Origin: Aliarcobacter sp.
GTDB taxonomy: Bacteria; Campylobacterota; Campylobacteria; Campylobacterales; Arcobacteraceae
NCBI GenBank assembly: GCA_028688995.1
Contig: JAQTXB010000001.1
Coordinates: forward strand, 186,001 to 250,000
Reading direction: 5' to 3'
DNA: 64,000 nucleotides
The notes under the pieces are model-generated. The model did no database searches. It saw only the letters and a list, made by a program, of their open reading frames with translations, and had not been told where the DNA came from. How positions within the stretch are numbered: position 1 is the first letter of the stretch; each line of letters starts with the position of its first letter. The position numbers and the translations under genes were made by a program. Shown here piece by piece: positions 28,323 through 36,952 of the stretch.

Positions 28323-28694
28323 TTAAGAAGCTAATTTAATATTATAAATTTCCATATCAGTACTATAAATTTCTTTAACACTAATTAGTCCTACAAAACT
28401 TTGAAGTTTTTGTTTTATAATCTGATATATTTCTTTATATTGAATATTTTCTTTTATCAATTGGATAACTGTTTGTGCAATCATTATTTCTATTGTTGCA
28501 ATAATAGATAATTGATGTGCATTAAATTGTCCTCTTAATCCACTTTCTATATTTAATATCTTATATACTAATCTTGTATATACCAAATACAACTTTTTGG
28601 GATTTTTACTTCCTTGATTTTTTGCATAATTTGTTAATATTTTTAACACATCTGTCTCTTCATTTCTAACTTGAATTGCTACTTTTCTATCCAT
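28323..28694 (-). CDS. Hypothetical protein, 123 aa, possibly phage/plasmid-derived
   Basis: This basic, helical protein has a central segment TRLVYKILNIESGLRGQFNA followed by QLSIIATIEIMIAQ and YKEIYQIIKQKL. That tail recalls C-terminal regions of some phage antirepressor-like proteins, but the similarity is from memory and weak. It is flanked on both sides by palindrome-rich DNA without genes. A TTCTCC (GGAGAA) ribosome site supports the ATG. No function can be assigned. Confidence 0.55.
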   Translation of the reverse strand: MDRKVAIQVRNEETDVLKILTNYAKNQGSKNPKKLYLVYTRLVYKILNIESGLRGQFNAHQLSIIATIEIMIAQTVIQLIKENIQYKEIYQIIKQKLQSFVGLISVKEIYSTDMEIYNIKLAS

Positions 28695-29001
28695 AGTTTA
28701 TTCTCCTATATTATTGGATATGTTGTTGGATATTTATATAAAATATAATGTTACATATTTATACTTATCACTAAAAGCTTGAAAGTTTTTATTAAATAAT
28801 TAGAAGTTTAAAGAAGATTTAAAAGTGTTGTGTTAGTATTCTTTTACCAGAAAAATTCTAACGCACATTTAAAGTCTTCAAAAAATTCTTTTTATGTGTG
28901 TTTACTTTTTAATCACTATTTTTATGCTTATATTCATAATAACTCCCTTTTATAAAATCTGTTTTAACGACTTTTCCAATGTCGATATGTGTATTATATT
29001 C

Positions 29002-29021
29002 AAAAAGACAAAATCTAAAAT
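29002..29021 (+). repeat. Direct repeat copy 1 (left of nrdB)
   Basis: AAAAAGACAAAATCTAAAAT is identical to 34065-34084, and the flanks are similar for about 40 nt. The two copies, in the same orientation, bracket nrdB-nrdA-purB. Confidence 0.6.
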
Positions 29022-29051
29022 GAAAAATATCATCGAATTTCATATTTTGTT

Positions 29052-29140
29052 CAGAATCAAGGCGGAGTAATTTTTTTGCGAAGGAGCATACAATAAGTAT
29101 GTGACTGAGTAAAAAAATTGCTCCAACGCAGAGATTGGGT
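29052..29140. repeat. Imperfect long palindrome (MITE-like or attenuator) after nrdB
   Basis: The left arm (GGCGGAGTAATTTTTTTGCG, then GGAGCATAC) and the right arm (GTATGTGAC, then AAAAAAATTGCTCCAACGC) can fold on each other across a short AATAA loop. The outer ends GTTC and GAAC also match. Similar CAAGGCG...GAGCATAC...GTATGTGA elements recur in other bacterial genomes. It may be a small non-autonomous repeat that also terminates nrdB. Confidence 0.55.
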
Positions 29141-29150
29141 AAAAGAACTA

Positions 29151-30170
29151 TTAAAAATCGTCGAAGTCGATAGAACCTTTTGAATAATTTACTACATTTC
29201 CTTCGAAGAAGTTTGTTCTTTGGTCATTAAATGATGCATATCCATCAACCCATGGAATAGGGTGTTTTACATTGTATTCTGGTTTATATCCAACTGCTTC
29301 TAATCTTTTATCTGCTAGGTATTGAATATATTGTTTAATAATTGCATCAGTAAACCCTAGGATTTGTCCTTGAGTGATATATGAACCCCAAGATGATTCT
29401 AGTTCTACGGCTTTTCTGAACATTCCTCTTACAGTCTCTTCAAGTTCTGCTGTGAATAATTCTGGTCTTTCTTTTCTAACACTATTTATCATGTTTTGGA
29501 AAAGTAATAAATGTGTTACTTCATCTCTTTGGATAAATCTAATCATTTGTGAACTTCCAAGCATTTTTCCTGATTTTCCAAGGGCATACATTGCTGCAAA
29601 TCCAGCATAAAAATATAATCCCTCTAAAATTTGATTTGCAAAAAGTGCTAAAACAATTCTTTCATCTGTAATTTCACCTGAAAGGTTTTTATAAACATCA
29701 GCGATATAGTTGTTTTTTTCTCTTAGTTTAGTATCATTTTTCCACATATCATAAATTTGGTCTGTATTATCAGAAATAGACTCAACCATAACCGCATAAG
29801 ATTTACTATGATTTGCTTCTTCATAAGATTGTCTTGCTAAACAAGCATTTATTTCAGGAGCTGTGATATATGGATTTATATTGTCCATTAGATTATTTGT
29901 TTGTAAAGAATCCATAAAAATAAGTTGTGATAAAACTAAATCGTACATTCTTTTTTCAGGTTCTGTTAGATATTTATAATCTTTTGCATCACCTGTCATT
30001 TGAACTTCCCTTGGAAACCAAGTATTAGCTTCCATTGTATCCCAAAGATTTAAAGCCCATTGATATTTCATTTTTGTGAAATTAATCATACCATCACTAT
30101 TTCCACCAAAAACTCTTCTATCGTTTAAACTCTCTTTAGAATCAGGGTTATAACTAGTTTTTCTTTCCAT
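29151..30170 (-). CDS. nrdB: Ribonucleoside-diphosphate reductase class Ia, beta subunit
   Basis: This 339-residue protein has the di-iron/tyrosyl-radical NrdB layout. It has the ligand helices ([58 protein letters not shown]) and the C-terminal tail that docks NrdA (SIDFDDF). It supplies the radical for deoxynucleotide synthesis. It lies 75 nt downstream of nrdA on the same strand. Confidence 0.95.
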   Translation of the reverse strand: MERKTSYNPDSKESLNDRRVFGGNSDGMINFTKMKYQWALNLWDTMEANTWFPREVQMTGDAKDYKYLTEPEKRMYDLVLSQLIFMDSLQTNNLMDNINPYITAPEINACLARQSYEEANHSKSYAVMVESISDNTDQIYDMWKNDTKLREKNNYIADVYKNLSGEITDERIVLALFANQILEGLYFYAGFAAMYALGKSGKMLGSSQMIRFIQRDEVTHLLLFQNMINSVRKERPELFTAELEETVRGMFRKAVELESSWGSYITQGQILGFTDAIIKQYIQYLADKRLEAVGYKPEYNVKHPIPWVDGYASFNDQRTNFFEGNVVNYSKGSIDFDDF

Positions 30171-30245
30171 TTGGAGTCCTCTGCTTTTTTCTAAGATTTT
30201 ATTATATAAATTTAATTGTTTGTATTGATAGAATGTAAGGTTATC

Positions 30246-32630
30246 TTATTGACAACCGCTACACTCCATAGATCTATCTTCTACATCATTTTTTGCTTCT
30301 GGTGATTGGCTTCTTAAATAATATGTTGATTTAAGACCTAATTTCCAAGCTAATGTATAGATTTCATGTAGATGTTTTCCACTTGCTTTATCTAAGCTCA
30401 TGAAGATATTTGTAGATTGACCTTGGTCTATCCATTTTTGTCTAATTGCAGCTGCTTTAATAACTTGTAATTGGTCAATTTCAAAAGCAGGTGTGTAATA
30501 ATTCCATGTTTCAGGACTTAATTTTGGAACAACAACTGGAATTAATCCTGATAAGTTCTCTTCAAACCATTTTCTTTTATAAACTGGCTCAATAGCTTGT
30601 GTAGTTCCAACAAGAATAGAAATAGAAGAAGTTGGAGCAACAGCCATTAAATAACCATTTCTCATTCCATCTTTTTTAACTTTTTCTCTTAAAACATCCC
30701 AATCATAAGATGTATCAAATAAATCTTTGTCAACAAGTGCATTTACAGCTTGAGGAGCATGGTCATGTGGCATAATTCCTAAAGACCATTTTGAACCTTC
30801 AAAAGTTGGATAAATACCTTTTTGTATTGCTAAATCTGAACTTGATTTAATTGCATTATATGAAATTGCTTCCATAATTTGGTCTATCTTTTTGAAGTGT
30901 TCATTTGAACCCCATGCTAGTTTATACTCAGCTAACATTTCAGCTTCACCCATAACACCAAGACCTATACTTCTTGATTTTAGGTTTGTAGCTTTTACTT
31001 TTCTAAGTGGATAGAAATTTAAATCTATAACATTATCAAGCATTCTAATAGCTATTGGAACAACTCTTTCGATGTCTTCTTTTGTGTTAATTCTTGAAAG
31101 ATTTACAGATGCTAAGTTACATACAGCTGTATCTCCATCAATTTTTTCTTTTTCAACAATGAATACTTTTTTACCATTTACACTATCAAGTGCTGAAACT
31201 TTATTTGCTTTTTTAGTGATTCCACCATCTACAACAATTAAATCTTCTTCTTCATAAGTTTCAATGCTTCCATCTACAAACTCTAATTTGATTTTATAGT
31301 GATTTGGTTTTGTATTTTGGAAAATCTCTGTACAAAGATTTGAACTTCTAATATGTCCAACATGTGAATTTGGATTTGCTCTATTTGCTGTATCTTTGAA
31401 ACATAAGAAAGGACTTCCTGATTCAAAATATGAAGTTAGAACTTTTTTCCATAAATCTTTTGCTTTCATTATGTTTTTTGTGATTGATTCATCATTTTCA
31501 TATTCTGTATATCTTTTTTTGAACTCATCACCATAAAGTTCAGATAAATCTTTTACTTCATAAGGGTCAAATAAAGTCCAATGAGAATCTTCTAAAACTC
31601 TTTCCATAAATAAATCAGTTATCCATAAAGCTGGGAATAAATCGTGTGCTCTTCTTCTTTCTTCACCAGAGTTTTTCTTTAAGTCAATGAAATCAACTAT
31701 ATCCATATGCCAAGGCTCTAAATAAACTGCAATTGCACCTTTTCTAGTTCCCAATTGGTCAACAGCAAGTGCTATATCATTTGTGATTTTAAGAAATGGA
31801 ACTGTTCCACCAGCAGCACTTTTATGGTCATCAATAACACCACCTAAAGCTCTGATTTGATTCCAATCCCAACCGATTCCTCCACCAAATTTAGATAATA
31901 GTGCCATCTCTTTGTAACCATCAAAAATTCCCTCAATATTATCAGGAGAACTTCCAATATAACATGAAGATAATTGGTGTCTGTTTGTTCTTGCATTTGA
32001 TAGAGTTGGAGTTGCAAGCATTACTTCAAATTTAGAAATTACATCATAAAACTCTTTTGCACATTGTTGTTTATTTTTTTCATCTTGAGCTAAAAACATT
32101 GCAATTGCCATAAACATATGTTGTGGTAATTCGATTGGTTCTGCTTTGTTATTTTTGATTAAATATCTATCGTATAGAGTTTTAATACCTAAATAGTTAA
32201 ATAAAAAGTCTCTTTTTGGGTCGATATATGAATTTAAATCATCTAAATCATAACCTTCACCAAGATTTGGTATTAATCTTCCTGCATCTTTTCCATATTT
32301 TAAATAATCACTTAAATGGCAATATGGTTCCCCTTTTATTCCATGAGTTGCTTTTCCAACTCTATGGTATAAATCAAAAACAAAAAGTCTTGCAGCTACA
32401 AATGTCCAATTTGGAACATCTATATCAATTTTTTCAACAGCTGTCTTAATAAGTGCATCTTGAATATCAGAAGAACTCATTCCGTCGATAAATTTGATTT
32501 GAGCATCTAGTTCTAGTTCACTTTGAGATACACCATCTAAATCTATAGTTGATTCAATAGTCATTTTTTGGATTTTAGTAATATCTAAAACCTCTTTTCG
32601 ACCATTTCTTTTTTTTATCATAATTCCCAT
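30246..32630 (-). CDS. nrdA: Ribonucleoside-diphosphate reductase class Ia, alpha subunit
   Basis: This 794-residue protein has an N-terminal ATP-cone (about 1-95), the catalytic barrel with SSCYIGSSPDN and LCTEIFQNT cysteines, PVVVPKLSPETWNYYTP late, and the C-terminal redox pair in MECSGCQ. The start at 32630 is preferred to 32690 because it begins MGIMIKKRNGRKE, has an AAGG site, and avoids overlapping purB. An insertion rich in Glu/Asp/Lys near residues 455-500 is longer than in E. coli NrdA. Confidence 0.94.
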   Translation of the reverse strand: MGIMIKKRNGRKEVLDITKIQKMTIESTIDLDGVSQSELELDAQIKFIDGMSSSDIQDALIKTAVEKIDIDVPNWTFVAARLFVFDLYHRVGKATHGIKGEPYCHLSDYLKYGKDAGRLIPNLGEGYDLDDLNSYIDPKRDFLFNYLGIKTLYDRYLIKNNKAEPIELPQHMFMAIAMFLAQDEKNKQQCAKEFYDVISKFEVMLATPTLSNARTNRHQLSSCYIGSSPDNIEGIFDGYKEMALLSKFGGGIGWDWNQIRALGGVIDDHKSAAGGTVPFLKITNDIALAVDQLGTRKGAIAVYLEPWHMDIVDFIDLKKNSGEERRRAHDLFPALWITDLFMERVLEDSHWTLFDPYEVKDLSELYGDEFKKRYTEYENDESITKNIMKAKDLWKKVLTSYFESGSPFLCFKDTANRANPNSHVGHIRSSNLCTEIFQNTKPNHYKIKLEFVDGSIETYEEEDLIVVDGGITKKANKVSALDSVNGKKVFIVEKEKIDGDTAVCNLASVNLSRINTKEDIERVVPIAIRMLDNVIDLNFYPLRKVKATNLKSRSIGLGVMGEAEMLAEYKLAWGSNEHFKKIDQIMEAISYNAIKSSSDLAIQKGIYPTFEGSKWSLGIMPHDHAPQAVNALVDKDLFDTSYDWDVLREKVKKDGMRNGYLMAVAPTSSISILVGTTQAIEPVYKRKWFEENLSGLIPVVVPKLSPETWNYYTPAFEIDQLQVIKAAAIRQKWIDQGQSTNIFMSLDKASGKHLHEIYTLAWKLGLKSTYYLRSQSPEAKNDVEDRSMECSGCQ

Positions 32631-32658
32631 GTTATTACCTTGCGATTTATATTTTATA

Positions 32659-33990
32659 TTATTTGTTAAATACTCTATTGAAAATTCCATCTACATTTTT
32701 TGTGTAATAATCAAAATTAAAACACTCTCTAATTTGCTCTTCACTTAATGAATTTCTTAATTCTTCATCTGCTAAAAGGTATTGAAGATATAAAGATTCA
32801 CCTTTTTCATTTGTTGTTGGTTTTCCGTGTTGAATCTCTTCCCAAACTTTCATAGCATTTCTTTGGATGATTCTATAAGCATCTTCTCTACTTACACCTT
32901 GTAATGGTAGTTCTAATAAAACTCTTTGAGAGAATACTAATCCACCAGTTAAATTTAAATTTTTCATCATATTTTCAGGCATAACAGTTAAGTTTGCAAT
33001 TACACTATTCATTCTGTGTAACATAAAATCTGTTGTGATAAATGCATCTGGTAACCAAAATCTTTCAGTTGAAGAGTGAGAAATATCTCTTTCATGCCAT
33101 AAAGCAACATTTTCCATAGCTGGAATTGCATAAGCTCTAATCATTCTAGCAAGTCCAGTTATATTTTCAGTTAAAATTGGATTTCTTTTATGAGGCATTG
33201 CTGAAGATCCTTTTTGACCTTTTGCAAAATACTCTTCACACTCATAAACTTCTGTTCTTTGTAAGTGTCTTACTTGAACAGCAAATTTTTCAACAGATGA
33301 AGCAAGTAAAGCTAAAGCAGTTGCAAGTCTTGCATATCTATCTCTGTGAATTACTTGGTTTGAGCAAGGTTCAGGTTTTAAACCTAATTCAGCCATCGCA
33401 TACTCTTCTAATTCAAGTGGTGCGTGGGCAAAGTTACCCATAGCTCCTGAGATTTGACCAACAGCTATTACTTCCATTGTTTGCTCAAGATTTAAAAGAT
33501 GACGAGCAACTTCATCATACCAAACAGCTAATGTTAAACCAAAAGTTATAGGCTCACCATGAATACCATGACTTCTTCCAACCATTAAAGTCATTTTATG
33601 TTCATATGCTCTTTTTTTAATAGATTCCATTAACATTTTTACATCTTCAATAATTATTTGTAAAGAGTCTCTCATTTGAAGTGCAACACCTGTATCAACA
33701 GCATCAGAAGAAGTCATTCCATAATGGAACCATCTTGACTCTTCACCTAAAGATTCTGATACGCTTGTGTTAAATGCAATTAAATCATGTTTTGTAACAG
33801 CTTCAATTTCTTCAATTCTTTCTACTGAAAAAGTCGCATTTTTTACTATCTTTTCGCAATCTTCATCTGGAATAAGTCCCAGTTTATTCCATGCTTTTAC
33901 TGCCGCTTTTTCAACTTCAAGCCAAGCTGCATATCTTGCTTCTTGCGTCCATTTTGAACTCATTTCAACTCTAGCGTATCTTTCTACCAT
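32659..33990 (-). CDS. purB: Adenylosuccinate lyase
   Basis: This 443-residue protein has the fumarase/aspartase-superfamily signature GSSAMPHKRNPILTE (about residues 262-276) with the mobile catalytic loop. The MTSSDAVDTGVALQMRD and VGRSHGIHGEPITFGL motifs are also present. It acts twice in purine synthesis, splitting fumarate from SAICAR and adenylosuccinate. It is upstream of nrdA, with a 28-nt gap. Confidence 0.96.
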   Translation of the reverse strand: MVERYARVEMSSKWTQEARYAAWLEVEKAAVKAWNKLGLIPDEDCEKIVKNATFSVERIEEIEAVTKHDLIAFNTSVSESLGEESRWFHYGMTSSDAVDTGVALQMRDSLQIIIEDVKMLMESIKKRAYEHKMTLMVGRSHGIHGEPITFGLTLAVWYDEVARHLLNLEQTMEVIAVGQISGAMGNFAHAPLELEEYAMAELGLKPEPCSNQVIHRDRYARLATALALLASSVEKFAVQVRHLQRTEVYECEEYFAKGQKGSSAMPHKRNPILTENITGLARMIRAYAIPAMENVALWHERDISHSSTERFWLPDAFITTDFMLHRMNSVIANLTVMPENMMKNLNLTGGLVFSQRVLLELPLQGVSREDAYRIIQRNAMKVWEEIQHGKPTTNEKGESLYLQYLLADEELRNSLSEEQIRECFNFDYYTKNVDGIFNRVFNK

Positions 33991-34064
33991 TTAATATCCC
34001 TTGTAATCATAATTTATGAATTTTTATTAAAAATTGTTATTTATTTAAGTATGATATTGTATCT

Positions 34065-34084
34065 AAAAAGACAAAATCTAAAAT
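34065..34084 (+). repeat. Direct repeat copy 2 (right of purB)
   Basis: AAAAAGACAAAATCTAAAAT is identical to 29002-29021. It lies between purB and the pseudouridine synthase gene, 53 nt before the latter's start. Confidence 0.6.
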
Positions 34085-34136
34085 TAAAAAATCTGATAAA
34101 AAATAGTAGATTTCTAAAAAAGAACAGGATAAAAAT

Positions 34137-35033
34137 TTGCCATTCACACTAAAAAAACATAAAGCAATTGTAGGTAAAAAAATACAAATATTTCTTATTC
34201 ATGAGTTAGGACTAGACCCTAAAATAGGGCAAAGGTTAACATCAAAGGGAAGAATTTTTGATGAAAACATGAATACTATAAATACAGGGGAAACAATTCC
34301 AACAGAATACATTTATATTGCTGTTTTTGAGGGTATGACAAGGGGTTTAAAGCCTTTAATTGAGTTTAATGATTTTGCAATATTTGATAAACCAACAAAC
34401 TTGATGGTTCATCCTATTTCAAAAAATACGCCTTACTCTTTACTTGATGAAATTCGATACCATTTTGGAGAAGATGCAAATTTAATCCATAGAATTGATG
34501 CTGAAACTTCTGGACTTATCATTGTTGGAAAAAATAAACAAAGTGAAATTGCCCTAAAAGATATGTTCCAAGAAAAAAAATATCATAAATCATATCTTGC
34601 AATTGCAAGAGGCGAAATAAAAGAAGAGATTAGAATTGATAAAGGACTTGATAGGGAAGGGCTTTTAATTGGTGTAAGAATGAAAGTTTGTGACGAGGGA
34701 AAAGAGTCAATTACTATTATAAAACCTTTAAAATATAACAAAGAAAAAGATTTAACACTTGTGGAAGCTTTACCACTAACTGGGCGACAACATCAAATTA
34801 GAGTTCATTTACACTCTATTGGACATACAATTTTAGGTGATCCAATTTATGGTGTGGACGATGTTAATGCAGAGAACTATCTAAATAAAACCCTTAGTGA
34901 AGAGGATAGATTTATTGTTACAAAATCAAATAGATTATGGCTTCATGCAAACTATTTAGAGTTTACATACAAAGATGTAACTTATAAAATTTTCTCTAAA
35001 AATAGGGACCTTTACAATGAATTTTTAAATTAA
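34137..35033 (+). CDS. RluA-family 23S rRNA/tRNA pseudouridine synthase
   Basis: This 298-residue protein has an N-terminal S4-like region and the RluA catalytic motif HRIDAETSGLIIVGK with nucleophile D121, plus the late LTGRQHQIRVHLHSIGH motif. It converts specific uridines of rRNA or tRNA to pseudouridine. The start is TTG, supported by an AGGAT site 5 nt upstream; no in-frame ATG gives the full S4 region. Confidence 0.9.
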   Translation: MPFTLKKHKAIVGKKIQIFLIHELGLDPKIGQRLTSKGRIFDENMNTINTGETIPTEYIYIAVFEGMTRGLKPLIEFNDFAIFDKPTNLMVHPISKNTPYSLLDEIRYHFGEDANLIHRIDAETSGLIIVGKNKQSEIALKDMFQEKKYHKSYLAIARGEIKEEIRIDKGLDREGLLIGVRMKVCDEGKESITIIKPLKYNKEKDLTLVEALPLTGRQHQIRVHLHSIGHTILGDPIYGVDDVNAENYLNKTLSEEDRFIVTKSNRLWLHANYLEFTYKDVTYKIFSKNRDLYNEFLN

Positions 35034-35044
35034 TTCATTGTAAA
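35011..35044. terminator. Convergent hairpin over two gene ends
   Basis: TTTACAATGAATT and AATTCATTGTAAA form a perfect 13-bp stem with an 8-nt loop. It covers the end of the pseudouridine synthase gene and the end of the 36-aa minus-strand peptide, so it can end transcripts from both directions. Confidence 0.6.
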
Positions 35045-35140
35045 AAAAAGAGATACAACAACAATTGCCACTTCAAAAGAGACCAAAATAGCTAAATCTT
35101 TTCTATCAACATTTCTTTCTTTTAATTTAATACCATTCAT
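35030..35140 (-). CDS. Small single-helix membrane peptide at the end of the nifV operon, 36 aa
   Basis: A 36-codon frame begins at an ATG behind an unusually perfect AAGGAGG ribosome site (7-nt spacing). It encodes a basic/polar N-terminus (MNGIKLKERNVDRKD) and one hydrophobic helix (LAILVSFEVAIVVVSLFF). It lies 13 nt after nifQ on the same strand and is the last gene before the convergent hairpin. Too short for default gene callers, it is likely a real small inner-membrane protein of the nif island. Function unknown. Confidence 0.65.
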   Translation of the reverse strand: MNGIKLKERNVDRKDLAILVSFEVAIVVVSLFFTMN

Positions 35141-35153
35141 TATAAACCTCCTT

Positions 35154-35480
35154 TTATTGATTTAAAGAGCAATTAAAACAGTTGCTAATATCATCACAAG
35201 CAGCACAAGCAGGCGCTGTTTTACCAATACAATCATACAAATACTTTTTCCATCTTTTATCTTGAGGTTTTAGTTTTGCTAAAGAGGTAAAATTTTTACT
35301 CATAAATTTTCCCATCTCTTCTCTACTTTCTAAACCTAGATCTGAGTATAAGTGCCCCATTTGTAATGAAGTTTTTGCAATCCATGGAGCTAGTTCATTT
35401 TTTGCATATTCATCATTTGCATGGCTTTGAAGAAGTACTAATATTTCACTCTCCATTGCTATATTTACTAAACTACTCAT
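35154..35480 (-). CDS. nifQ: NifQ-like molybdenum donor protein, short form
   Basis: This 108-residue protein ends with the NifQ signature: KRWKKYLYDCIG followed by ACAACDDISNCFNC. NifQ carries a Mo-Fe-S cluster and passes molybdenum to FeMo-cofactor assembly. Typical NifQ is about 170-190 residues; this one keeps the C-terminal core and a reduced helical N-terminus. The cysteine spacing here (C-X2-C-X5-C-X2-C) is close to, but not the same as, the usual C-X4-C-X2-C-X5-C. It sits near the end of the nifV operon. Confidence 0.78.
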   Translation of the reverse strand: MSSLVNIAMESEILVLLQSHANDEYAKNELAPWIAKTSLQMGHLYSDLGLESREEMGKFMSKNFTSLAKLKPQDKRWKKYLYDCIGKTAPACAACDDISNCFNCSLNQ

Positions 35481-35489
35481 GGATTACTC

Positions 35490-36485
35490 CTATTTTACAT
35501 CGCAAAAATCAAGTTCAAGCGATTGTGGTTTTGTTAATCCTTTATTGTTATCAATAAAAAGACTTTTTAGACTCTCTAGGTTATTTATAGAACTTGGTAG
35601 TGACGATAACTTATTATCTTCAACATCAAGCTCTTGAAGATTTGTTAAATCACCAATTAATTCAGGTAACTCTTCTAACTCATTTGAACTAACAGAAAGA
35701 GTAGTTAGTTTTTTTAATTCACAAATCTCTTTTGGCAATTTTGTTAATAGATTATTATCTAAAATCAATATTTTTAAATCTTCTAATTTACTAACATTAA
35801 AATCTAATGATTTCAAAGCATTTCCACTTAAATCAAGTTTTAAAAGCATATCGTGTGATTCTAAAGACGGTAACTCTTTTAAACTATTTCCCTCTAGAAT
35901 AAGTGTTTCTAACTCTTTAATTTTTGATAAAGATGATGGCAAAGTAGTCAAATGATTAAACGATAAATCTAAATAATACAACTGTTGCATATTTTCAAAA
36001 ATATCAGGAATATCTTCTAACTCATTTGTCTCTAATGAAAGATATAAAAGTTTTGATAATTTTTTAAAATCTTCATCTAAACTCTCTATTCTATTTGCTG
36101 CAAGTGTAAGTCTAGTTAGTGATTTTAAATCATAAAAACCTTTTGGTAGTGCTTTTAATCTATTTACATTAAGATTTAATATCATAAGATTTGGAAGACT
36201 ACCAATTGATGATGGTAATTCTTCAATTAGATTATTTTCACATTGAAGATTTCTTAAATTTTTTAGTTCACCTATTGCTTTTGGTAATTTTCTAAGTTTA
36301 TTATTTGATAGTTTTAAAACACTCAAATTTCTTAAAACCCCAATTGATTCAGGTAAATCTTTTAAATTTCTTTTTGATAAATCTAGGTGTGTTAATAATT
36401 CTAAATCATCTTCCACAACTGACATTATAGGTGTTAAATCGTTAGCTCTTATCCATTTTACAAAATGTTCGATATCGTAACTCAT
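35490..36485 (-). CDS. Leucine-rich repeat protein in the nifV operon
   Basis: This 331-residue soluble protein is built almost wholly of about a dozen 23-residue leucine-rich repeats of the form LxxLxLSxNxLxxLPxxIxxL (from about residue 28 to 315). There is no signal peptide, so it is cytoplasmic. It is embedded between a Cys-rich 82-aa gene (4-nt overlap) and nifQ (9-nt gap), so its expression is tied to nitrogen fixation. It is probably a protein-binding scaffold; the partner is unknown. Confidence 0.85.
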   Translation of the reverse strand: MSYDIEHFVKWIRANDLTPIMSVVEDDLELLTHLDLSKRNLKDLPESIGVLRNLSVLKLSNNKLRKLPKAIGELKNLRNLQCENNLIEELPSSIGSLPNLMILNLNVNRLKALPKGFYDLKSLTRLTLAANRIESLDEDFKKLSKLLYLSLETNELEDIPDIFENMQQLYYLDLSFNHLTTLPSSLSKIKELETLILEGNSLKELPSLESHDMLLKLDLSGNALKSLDFNVSKLEDLKILILDNNLLTKLPKEICELKKLTTLSVSSNELEELPELIGDLTNLQELDVEDNKLSSLPSSINNLESLKSLFIDNNKGLTKPQSLELDFCDVK

Positions 36486-36730
36486 TCGTCATCCTTTAAT
36501 CTATCATTTTTCGCATCGATTAAAAATGCGATTTCTTCATAGTCAACTTCACCGAACTCTACCATGTTAAATAGAGCCATTAGTGGTCTTCTACAACAAG
36601 TTTTACTACAGCCAGTAACAAGTTTTTTTGCTTTTTTATATGGCAAATCAGTATCTTCAAATATTTTTTGGGCTTGAATAATACTCATCTCTCCACATTC
36701 GCAAATTTGTTTCTCTTTTAAATTTTCCAT
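36482..36730 (-). CDS. Cys-rich BFD-like small protein in the nifV operon
   Basis: This 82-residue protein has the pattern C-X-C (CEC near the N-terminus), 28 residues, then TGCSKTCCRRPL. This resembles the four-cysteine 2Fe-2S module of bacterioferritin-associated ferredoxin (BFD) and the NifU central domain. A cluster-binding role in cofactor assembly or electron transfer is an inference. It overlaps the LRR gene by 4 nt. Confidence 0.6.
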   Translation of the reverse strand: MENLKEKQICECGEMSIIQAQKIFEDTDLPYKKAKKLVTGCSKTCCRRPLMALFNMVEFGEVDYEEIAFLIDAKNDRLKDDE

Positions 36731-36736
36731 TTATAA

Positions 36737-36943
36737 CTACTTTAGGTATGGATGTTGTTCTTGAAACTCATTAACTATATTCATTGCATTTTTAATATCT
36801 TCGCTTAATTGTGGTAATCTTACATAATCTGTCCAGATAGTATCTTCAACGATGTCATGAACTTCACCTGCTAACTCTACAACTTTTCTTTTATATTTAG
36901 CCAACTCTTTTTTTAACTCTTTTTGCTCATGTGTTAATTCCAT
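36737..36943 (-). CDS. Rop-like nif-associated coiled-coil protein (DUF683 / CCE_0567 family)
   Basis: This 68-residue, mostly helical protein (ELTHEQKELKKELAKYKRKV... RLPQLSEDIKNAMNIVNEF) fits the small antiparallel two-helix family found in nif clusters of cyanobacteria and proteobacteria. These dimers are thought to help cofactor assembly or metal binding. It lies between the GNAT gene and the Cys-rich gene in one operon. Confidence 0.72.
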   Translation of the reverse strand: MELTHEQKELKKELAKYKRKVVELAGEVHDIVEDTIWTDYVRLPQLSEDIKNAMNIVNEFQEQHPYLK

Positions 36944-36952
36944 AATTACTCC

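Larger units (their letters stand above)
28695..29150. other. Gene-free stretch with two long imperfect palindromes
   Basis: No convincing open frame is seen in these 456 nt. One imperfect hairpin spans 28813-28879 (GAAGATTTAAA and TTTAAAGTCTTC arms), and a second spans 29052-29140 next to nrdB. A 20-nt direct repeat copy starts at 29002. The composition suggests a repeat or mobile remnant rather than a regulatory region. Confidence 0.5.

Noticed and set aside
32631..32690. N-terminal extension of NrdA by 20 residues
   Set aside because: Overlaps the purB 3' end, and the ATG at 32630 has a ribosome site and the normal NrdA start.
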